A DNA stretch of 19,611 nt from Bacillota bacterium (GTDB taxonomy: Bacteria; Bacillota; Clostridia; Oscillospirales; Oscillospiraceae), in NCBI GenBank assembly GCA_023406225.1, contig JAEXWS010000153.1:1-19611 (forward strand), read 5' to 3'. Below, piece after piece: positions 14,525-19,611 of this stretch. The position numbers were made by a program, and so were the translations under genes. The notes beneath the pieces are model-generated. The model was not told where the DNA came from and ran no database searches. It worked only from the letters and a program-made list of their open reading frames with translations. Position 1 is the first letter of the stretch. Each line of letters begins with the position of its first letter.

Positions 14525-15210
14525 CGGCCCGGCTCCCCATCGGCGCTGAGGCGGGCATCCGCCGCGCTGAGGATCTGGGTCAGGCTCTGGCACCGGCCGG
14601 GATAGGCGTCGGTGAGGGCCTGGTTGGAGAGGTCCGGGAACTCCGCTTTCTGGGCGGCTTTGGACCGCAGGGCCCGGGCGTAGGCGATCTCGCTGCGCTT
14701 CATGTCCGCGTCCGCCGCGCCCATGACCCAGGCGGCGGGGTCCAGGGCGAAGTACGCCTCGTTGGCCCCGGCGGCGCGGTAGAGGTGGCGGTAGAGCTGA
14801 TAGACGGCGCTGGACAAATAGGCCGCCGCCGTGTTGACGGCCGCCTTGTCCCCCAGCTTGCCCAAAAGGCCGAACAGCACCCCCACCGCGCCGGAGAGGA
14901 GCTTGCTTTGCAGCGTGGCCAGGATGCTGCCCTGGAGGACGTTGCCCGGCTCGGCGGCGCTGAGGATCTCCTCCGAGGTGAGCATGCTGCCCTCCCGGGA
15001 CAGGGTGCGACCCAGGATGAAGTCGGCGGAGACGTGGTAATAGTCGCAGGCGCGGACCACGAAGGAAAGGCCCGGTTCGCGGATGCCGTTTTCATAGTGG
15101 CTCAAAAGGGCCTGGGAGATGCCCAGGTCCCCGGCGGCGGTGCGCTGGCTCACGCCCCGCTCCTGCCGCAGCAGGGACAGGGTGCGGGAAAATTCGGTGA
15201 TGGAAGCCAT
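14521..15210 (-). CDS. XRE-family helix-turn-helix protein with unknown C-terminal domain
   Basis: ATG 15210 has AAGGAG 8 nt upstream and gives 229 residues; upstream extension to 15261 crosses the promoter. Residues 8-66 form a Cro/C1-type HTH (LSLLRQERGVSQRTAAGDLGISQALLSHYENGIREP, then VRACDYYHVSADFILG). The remaining 160 residues contain a small-residue-rich helical stretch (KLLSGAVGVLFGLLGKLGDKAAVNTAAAYLSS) and LYRHLYRAAGANEAYFALD. It is not a recognised ligand domain to me. The stop overlaps the MBOAT start, suggesting that the regulator and the surface-modification genes are made together. Targets are unknown; autoregulation is likely by analogy. Confidence 0.88.
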   Translation of the reverse strand: MASITEFSRTLSLLRQERGVSQRTAAGDLGISQALLSHYENGIREPGLSFVVRACDYYHVSADFILGRTLSREGSMLTSEEILSAAEPGNVLQGSILATLQSKLLSGAVGVLFGLLGKLGDKAAVNTAAAYLSSAVYQLYRHLYRAAGANEAYFALDPAAWVMGAADADMKRSEIAYARALRSKAAQKAEFPDLSNQALTDAYPGRCQSLTQILSAADARLSADGEPGR

Positions 15211-15251
15211 TTCTCTCTCTCCTTTTATAAGGGGTTCAATACGCGGTGTAT

Positions 15252-15280
15252 AGTTTAACAAAAAAGATACTATATGTAAA
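15252..15280 (-). promoter_or_regulatory. Promoter of the HTH-MBOAT-SGNH operon
   Basis: On the minus strand TTTACA (15280-15275) and TAAACT (15257-15252) are separated by 17 bp, a good housekeeping-type match in a short AT-rich patch. The start codon follows about 40 bp downstream of the -10. Confidence 0.65.
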
Positions 15281-15332
15281 GAAAAATCTTTTCAAAGTCA
15301 GGCGATCCCGGCGTCTCCCGTCCCGCATCCCC

Positions 15333-15593
15333 GCGCCCGCAGGCGCAACGGAAAGGGGATCTAGGGGAAAACCCCCGGTTTTCCCCAGTTCTTCCGCCGC
15401 AGGCGGAAGAAGGAAATCCAATCATTTTCGGCAGGACATGCGCCTGCCGAAAATCCCCCGACCCGTTTGCCCCTGGGGCAAACGCACCAGTCCGCAGACT
15501 GGTGGGGGGGTCAGCCCAGGGAACAGGAGGAGGACCGCGAAGCGGTCCTCCTCCTGTTCCCTGGGCGTCTAGGGGGGACAACGTCCCCCCTAG
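15333..15593. repeat. Array of eight distinct hairpins filling the intergenic region
   Basis: Between the HAD gene stop and the HTH promoter (15281-15589, no gene) there are eight consecutive inverted repeats: 15333-15346 (5 bp, CGCA loop), 15364-15386 (10 bp), 15389-15411 (10 bp, GCA loop), 15424-15454 (12 bp), 15464-15484 (about 9 bp), 15485-15504 (8 bp, CGCA loop), 15514-15566 (25 bp, GAA loop) and 15569-15593 (11 bp, AAC loop). All stems are perfect but their sequences differ. Spacers are 0-17 bp. A GATCCC/GGGATC pair (15304-15309, 15356-15361) could enclose the first. The last overlaps the HAD stop codon. Only a terminator role for some members is conventional; poly-T tails are missing. 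Confidence 0.85.
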
Positions 15594-16471
15594 AACAGCT
15601 CCACCTGGTCCGGCAGTTCGTCCCCGCCGATGCTTTTGAGCTGCTGGGCGTTCTCCTCCCACAGCCGGTCCGTGATGGCCATCTTGCGGATGATGTTCTT
15701 CACCGTCTCGTCCAGCGCCGTGCCCTCCCGGTAGTCCGCCGGGAAGATGTAGTCCACCCGGCCCTTGGCCAGAAGGTCCTCCACCCCCGCCCGGTTGCTG
15801 TTTTGATACACCGCGATGGCCTGGCCGCCATAGGCCCGCATCATCTTCATGCAGGGCACGTCCGAGAGGCCGTCCCCCATATAGATCATGTTGGTGAAGG
15901 GCACCCGCTTGCTGTCGTCCGGCATGGAGTCGTTCAGGGTCTTGTCGTCGGAGACGTCCAGAACGCCCTTGTTGATCCGGTAGACAAACTGGGTCTTGGC
16001 CGTGAAATTCACCGCCAGCTTCGGCCACACGGGCCTGCCCGCCCCGTCGTAATGGAACTCGCTGGCGTAGATCTCCCGAAATTCCCCGGCCAGGCCCGAG
16101 CCCTCGATGATCTCCCGCAGGCCGGAGGAGATGATGTAGTGCTCCACCCGGACCCCCTGGCGCTCCCCAAAGGCGTTCAGGCGGGAAAACCAGCCCGAAA
16201 CGCCGGGGAAAAACACGATGTCCCGGCCCTTTTCCACCAGGTCCGCCCGGGTGAAGGGCCGGTTTTTCCGCTCCGCCTCCCGGATCATGGTGTACATATA
16301 GGCCAGGATGCCGTCCATGCGGTGGCGGCGGCCGAAGCCGTTGGCCTCCGCCCAGAACTCCGCCGGGGTCATGCCCAGGCTGGGGATGAAGGCGTAATTC
16401 TGCATGTCCGTGGTGCAGAGGGTCTTGTCGAAATCGTAAAGAAACGCGATGATGGGCGTTTGTTTTTCCAT
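15590..16471 (-). CDS. HAD-superfamily phosphatase
   Basis: ATG 16471 has GGAGGGG about 6 nt upstream and gives 293 residues. HAD motifs are complete: I, LYDFDKTLC with nucleophile Asp13 and Asp15; II, HYIISSG with Ser115/116; III, Lys159 (FTAKTQ); IV, YMGDGLSDVP with Asp200 and Asp204. The helical cap between motifs I and II (about 25-100) is of the subfamily I type seen in phosphoserine-phosphatase-like enzymes. Substrate is unknown. It lies after the divIVA terminator, so probably has its own promoter or depends on read-through; it is followed by the hairpin array. Confidence 0.9.
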   Translation of the reverse strand: MEKQTPIIAFLYDFDKTLCTTDMQNYAFIPSLGMTPAEFWAEANGFGRRHRMDGILAYMYTMIREAERKNRPFTRADLVEKGRDIVFFPGVSGWFSRLNAFGERQGVRVEHYIISSGLREIIEGSGLAGEFREIYASEFHYDGAGRPVWPKLAVNFTAKTQFVYRINKGVLDVSDDKTLNDSMPDDSKRVPFTNMIYMGDGLSDVPCMKMMRAYGGQAIAVYQNSNRAGVEDLLAKGRVDYIFPADYREGTALDETVKNIIRKMAITDRLWEENAQQLKSIGGDELPDQVELF

Positions 16472-16492
16472 GGTGTCCCCTCCCAAGCGGTG

Positions 16493-16523
16493 AAAAAAAG
16501 CGGCTCGTCTCCGAGCCGCTTTT
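16493..16523 (-). terminator. Intrinsic terminator after divIVA
   Basis: Arms 16496-16507 and 16512-16523 pair over 12 bp (AAAAGCGGCTCG) around TCTC. On the minus strand the stem ends in a seven-T run, 4 bp past the divIVA stop. Confidence 0.92.
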
Positions 16524-16526
16524 CCA

Positions 16527-17234
16527 TCAGTCCTTCTCGCCGGTATAGTTGCGGCCGAATTTCAGGTCGTTGAGGTTGATGCGGCGGGTGGCGTCCGCCA
16601 TCTCCCCCCGGGCGAAGGGATCGCCGGCGGGATACTCCTCCTCGGCGGGCTCCTCGGCAGGCTCCTCCTCCGCCTCGCCGGCGGGCTCCTCCATGGGCGG
16701 CTCGGCAAAGGAGGCGAACACATGCTCCTCGATCTCCCCGATCCTGGCCTCCTCCTCGATGGGGGGCGCGGCGGGAACGTCCACCGGGACCTGGGGGAGC
16801 TTTTCCAGGAAGCTCAGCTCCCTGGCGCACAGCTCCCGCCCCGCGGCGATGAACCGGGACAGCTCCTCCTGCCCCTGGCGCAGGCGGTCCTCCGCCGCGG
16901 AGACCTCCTGCTGAAGCTGGCCGATCCTGGACCGGGCCTCCGCCTCGGCCTGGGCCAGAAGCTGGTCCCGCCTGGCCTCCGCCTCATGAACGATGGAGTC
17001 CGCCATCTTCTGGGCGGTGAGCAGCGTGGCCCGCATGGAGTCCTCCGTGGCGCGGTAGTCCTCCACCTTTTCCACCAAAACCTTCATCTTGGCCTTCAGG
17101 GCCGCGTTCTCCTTGTAGAGCGCGGTGTAATCGTCGGTGAGCTCGTCCAGGAACTCATCGACCATGGCCATGTTATACCCGCCCATCACCGCCTTGGTGA
17201 AGGCGTGGGAAGAAACCTCCTGCGGCGTCAGCAT
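16527..17234 (-). CDS. divIVA: DivIVA-domain cell division/polarity protein
   Basis: This 235-residue protein opens with the DivIVA membrane-binding domain (LTPQEVSSHAFTKAVMGGYNMAMVDEFLDEL). A long coiled coil runs from about 30 to 140 (heptads in KMKVLVEKVEDYRATEDSM, LLAQAEAEARSRIGQLQQEVSAAEDRLRQGQEELSRF). The C-terminal third is disordered and acidic (EEPAGEAEEEPAEEPAEEEYPAGDP), ending INLNDLKFGRNYTGEKD. DivIVA marks negatively curved membrane at septa and poles in Gram-positive bacteria. It follows sepF by 25 bp and ends at a terminator. The ribosome site is modest (GGGGG about 10 nt upstream). Confidence 0.93.
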   Translation of the reverse strand: MLTPQEVSSHAFTKAVMGGYNMAMVDEFLDELTDDYTALYKENAALKAKMKVLVEKVEDYRATEDSMRATLLTAQKMADSIVHEAEARRDQLLAQAEAEARSRIGQLQQEVSAAEDRLRQGQEELSRFIAAGRELCARELSFLEKLPQVPVDVPAAPPIEEEARIGEIEEHVFASFAEPPMEEPAGEAEEEPAEEPAEEEYPAGDPFARGEMADATRRINLNDLKFGRNYTGEKD

Positions 17235-17259
17235 ACTGCGTTGTCCCCCTTCATCATGG

Positions 17260-17694
17260 TCAGAAATAGAGTCCGTTGTTCTCCAGCTCGTCGATCAGAT
17301 CGCCCTCGATATCCACGTGGTAGGGCGTGATGAGGTACGTGTTGGCCGCCACCTTCTTGATCTTGCCCTCGCCCGCGTAGGCCACGCCGGACAAAAAGTC
17401 GATCAGGCGGCGGGCAATGTCCTTATTGGTGGATTCCAGGTTCAGCACCACCGTCCGCTTGTCCTTCAGGTGGTCCGCGATCTCGGAGGCGTTTTCAAAC
17501 CGCTCCGGCTTCACCAGCACCACCTTGAGCTGGGTGGTGGCGTGGATGTTGACCACCTTGTTCCGGCGGTCCTCCACCTTGGCCTTCCGGTCGTCGAACA
17601 CGGGCTGACGGGCCGGCTCCTCAAAGTCGTCGTATTCCTCGTCCTCGTCCTCGTAGGGGTGGGTCCATTTTTTCAGCTCGTCGATAATACTCAT
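17260..17694 (-). CDS. sepF: Cell division protein SepF
   Basis: The 144-residue protein has the SepF plan: an N-terminal amphipathic helix (MSIIDELKKWTHP) for membrane binding, an acidic linker (EDEDEEYDDFEEP), and a C-terminal domain beginning KVVNIHATTQLKVVLVKPERFENASEIADHLK with RTVVLNLESTNKDIARRLIDFLSGVAYA. It anchors FtsZ filaments at the division site. GGGAGG stands 5 nt before the ATG. It is 30 bp after yggS and 25 bp before divIVA, the conserved division-cluster order of Firmicutes. Confidence 0.96.
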   Translation of the reverse strand: MSIIDELKKWTHPYEDEDEEYDDFEEPARQPVFDDRKAKVEDRRNKVVNIHATTQLKVVLVKPERFENASEIADHLKDKRTVVLNLESTNKDIARRLIDFLSGVAYAGEGKIKKVAANTYLITPYHVDIEGDLIDELENNGLYF

Positions 17695-17724
17695 GTGTGC
17701 CTCCCATTGGAGCGGTGCTCCCGT

Positions 17725-18417
17725 TCAGGTGTAATCGCGGGCGCCGAAGATGGCGGTGCCCACGCGGACCATGGTGGCGCCGCTGCGGATCGCATCCGGA
17801 TAGTCGCCGCTCATGCCCATAGACAAATATACCAATTCATTATGGAACAATTTTGCATTGATGTCAACATAAAGTGCCCGCACTTCCTGAAAATACCGCA
17901 GCGTCCTCTCCCGGTCCGCGGCGGCGGGCGGGATGGTCATGAGGCCCCGCACCCGGACGTGGGGCCGCGCCAGCGCCGCTTCGGCCCCGGCGGGAAGTCC
18001 GGCGGGCGGAAAGCCGCTTTTGGCCGCCTCCTCCCCGATGTTGACCTCCAGCAGCACGTCCTGCACCAGATCCCCGGCGGCGGCGGTCTTTTCGATCTCG
18101 TCCAGCAGGGCCAGGGACCCCACCGACTGGATGAGATCCACCCGGCCCACCACCTGCTTGACCTTGTTGCGCTGGAGATGGCCGATGAAGTGCAGCGGCG
18201 CGCCGTCGTAGGCGTGCTGGGCCAGCTTTTCCGTCATCTCCTGGACCCGGTTCTCCCCCAGGACGTCGATGCCGGCGGCCACGGCCTCCCGGCAGGCGGC
18301 GGCGCCGTTCATTTTGCTGGCCCCCACCAGGACGATCTCCCGGGGGTCCCGGCCCGCCTCCGCGCAGGCGGCGGCGATGTTTGCCCGCACCCGGGCGATG
18401 TTTTCCGCGATGGACAT
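17725..18417 (-). CDS. yggS: YggS-family pyridoxal phosphate homeostasis protein
   Basis: This 230-residue PLP-binding single-barrel protein shows the PLP lysine at Lys35 (VLVGASK), LGENRVQE, HFIGHLQRNKVK, VNIGEEAAKSGF, RGLMTIPP and the C-terminal LSMGMSGDYPDAIRSGATMVRVGTAIFG phosphate-binding motif. It buffers free PLP in the cytoplasm. About 80 bp near the 3' end is strikingly AT-rich and contains a near-consensus promoter toward sepF. The gene starts 27 bp after the HlyD-like gene. Confidence 0.95.
   Translation of the reverse strand: MSIAENIARVRANIAAACAEAGRDPREIVLVGASKMNGAAACREAVAAGIDVLGENRVQEMTEKLAQHAYDGAPLHFIGHLQRNKVKQVVGRVDLIQSVGSLALLDEIEKTAAAGDLVQDVLLEVNIGEEAAKSGFPPAGLPAGAEAALARPHVRVRGLMTIPPAAADRERTLRYFQEVRALYVDINAKLFHNELVYLSMGMSGDYPDAIRSGATMVRVGTAIFGARDYT
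17839..17867 (-). promoter_or_regulatory. Internal promoter inside yggS, directed at sepF-divIVA
   Basis: On the minus strand TTGACA (17867-17862) is separated by exactly 17 bp from CATAAT (17844-17839): 11 of 12 consensus bases at ideal spacing. The 60-bp line 17821-17880 has 20 G/C bases, against roughly two thirds G/C in the surrounding gene. Start of transcription would be near 17832, about 138 bp before sepF. Confidence 0.7.
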
Positions 18418-18444
18418 GCTCTCAGCTTCCCTTCCGTTTTTTCT

Positions 18445-19611
18445 CTATGAATGGATAACTTTTCCGTCGTAAAGGTCGTTGGCGCTCATAATGACCTCGT
18501 CCCCGGAGCGGAGGCGGAGCTTCTCCTGGGCATTTGTGACCTCCGTGAGGGCGTCCAGCGTGGAGCGCACCAGCATGAAGCCGTCGCCGCTGTACAGCAC
18601 CTCCACCGGCTTGAACCGGACCTCCGCGCCCACACGGCAGTAGACGCCGGTGCCCTCTGTGACCCTGCGCTCCCCGGTCTCCTTGTCGAGAGAGACCTTC
18701 TCCGCCCGCAGCGCCTCCTTGGGCACCCGCAGCCCGGAGATGGTCTTTTGAATGACCTGGGCGCTCTGCTGGCGCAGCAGCGTGAGCTGGGGCAGATAGG
18801 TCCGCCCCCGGAACACCACCACCACCCGACCGTTTTCCGCCTTGCCGACGGATTCCAGCGTTACGGGCAGGTCCCGCTCCACGTTCTTGGCGAAGCGCAG
18901 GGACAGCTTCCCGCTCTCCTCCAGCGCCTTGGCCGCCGCCTCGTCCACGGCGGCGGCGTAATACCACGCATCCCCCAAAATCAGCTTCCCCACGCTGGAG
19001 CCGACGGCCCCGTCCGGCCGGACCGCCGCCAGGGCGGAGGGCGTCAGGCCCTCCAGCGCGTCCGGGGTGAGGACCGTCTCATACCCGTCCACCACCGCGG
19101 AGTACAGCCCCGACACGGGGGCGGTGATGCGCCGGGTGGAGGACGCCGCCTGGGACCGCAGGGACGCCAGCCGGCCTTCCAGCTCCGTGATGCGCCCGGT
19201 CAGATCCCCCGCGTCGTGATAGGTGTAATCCCGCTTCAAAACCAGCGCCCGCAGCTCGGCCCCGTGGGTCTCCGCCTCCTGCATCCGCTCCGCCGCCAGG
19301 TCCGCGCGGAAGTCCAGCAGCCGCTGCAAGATCTGGGCGTCCAGCTTCTGGGAGACCTCCACCCCCAGGGCGGCCTCCTGGGCGTAGCGGAGCTGCTCGA
19401 TCTGGGTGGAGAGGGCGTCGATCTCGCTTTGCCGGTCCAGGGAGGCCTGGTCCGCGTAGACCGTGGCCACCACGCCGCCGGCGCTGACCCGCTCCCCCTC
19501 CGCCCGCTGGAGGCGCAGCAAGCCGCCCTCGTCGGGCAGCACCTGCTCCCGGCGCACCATGCAACCGGAGAGGTCCACCCCCTCCACCACCTCATAGGCA
19601 TAGACCAGGGT
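18445..19611 (-). CDS. HlyD-family efflux adaptor-like protein (5' end beyond window)
   Basis: The frame is open to the right edge (TLVYAYEVVEGVDLSG), so the true N-terminus with its membrane anchor lies outside; the GTG at 19590 is not taken as the start. About 388 residues are visible. A barrel-sandwich half (REQVLPDEGGLLRLQRAEGERVSAGGVVATVY) is followed by a coiled-coil hairpin (SEIDALSTQIEQLRYAQ to ITELEGRLASLRSQAA) and the second half ITAPVSGLYSAVVDGYE. C-terminal beta domains include LRVPKEAL and GTGVYCRVGAEVRFKPVEVLYSGDGFMLV. This is the membrane-fusion adaptor plan, but in clostridia such a gene sits ahead of yggS-sepF-divIVA without efflux partners, so a cell-envelope or division role is possible. 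Confidence 0.82.
   Translation of the reverse strand, partial: TLVYAYEVVEGVDLSGCMVRREQVLPDEGGLLRLQRAEGERVSAGGVVATVYADQASLDRQSEIDALSTQIEQLRYAQEAALGVEVSQKLDAQILQRLLDFRADLAAERMQEAETHGAELRALVLKRDYTYHDAGDLTGRITELEGRLASLRSQAASSTRRITAPVSGLYSAVVDGYETVLTPDALEGLTPSALAAVRPDGAVGSSVGKLILGDAWYYAAAVDEAAAKALEESGKLSLRFAKNVERDLPVTLESVGKAENGRVVVVFRGRTYLPQLTLLRQQSAQVIQKTISGLRVPKEALRAEKVSLDKETGERRVTEGTGVYCRVGAEVRFKPVEVLYSGDGFMLVRSTLDALTEVTNAQEKLRLRSGDEVIMSANDLYDGKVIHS

Noticed and set aside
15333..15593. CRISPR array
   Set aside because: The hairpins differ from one another, there are no regularly spaced identical repeats, and no cas gene is present.

Overview
The window reads as a Gram-positive gut clostridium of the Oscillospiraceae type. 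The evidence is the hlyD-like / yggS / sepF / divIVA order, GC-rich codon use with many CTG, GCC and GGC codons, strong AGGAGG ribosome sites, TTG and GTG starts, and lipoprotein signal peptides. No rRNA, tRNA, transposase or CRISPR array was seen. The genus is an inference.

Left part (1 to about 9190, visibly more AT-rich): an accessory catabolic cluster. A leftward operon runs from an enolase-superfamily acid-sugar dehydratase, through a complete TRAP transporter (DctP receptor, DctQ and DctM permeases, the last two overlapping by ATGA), to a cupin, an HpcH/HpaI class II pyruvate aldolase and a 3-hydroxyacyl-CoA-dehydrogenase-like oxidoreductase that leaves the window at base 1. Divergent from it is a Crp/Fnr-family regulator. 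A TIM-barrel metal-dependent hydrolase (DUF6282-like) follows with its own promoter, and a convergent cupin-AraC regulator closes the island behind a long hairpin terminator. Together this suggests uptake of a hydroxy or sugar acid, dehydration to a 2-keto-3-deoxy acid and cleavage to pyruvate plus an aldehyde. The substrate is not determined.

Right part (about 9190 to 19611, strongly GC-rich, all genes leftward): in transcription order, an HlyD-like adaptor (cut by the right edge), yggS, sepF and divIVA, ending at a good terminator; a HAD phosphatase; an intergenic array of eight different hairpins; an HTH (XRE) gene overlapping an MBOAT acyltransferase gene, followed by its SGNH/AlgJ-like partner; a duplicated 5' piece of lepA; lepA itself; and a lipoprotein gene ending at a hairpin.

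The most unusual items are: (1) an 83-bp direct repeat that copies the lepA ribosome site and first codons and encodes a 28-residue peptide, with inverted repeats that could give alternative mRNA folds around the lepA start; (2) eight closely packed, unrelated hairpins at 15333-15593; (3) a near-consensus promoter buried in an AT-rich patch inside yggS, pointing at sepF-divIVA; (4) an HTH regulator translationally coupled to an MBOAT/SGNH cell-surface acylation pair; (5) the catabolic island with two regulators.
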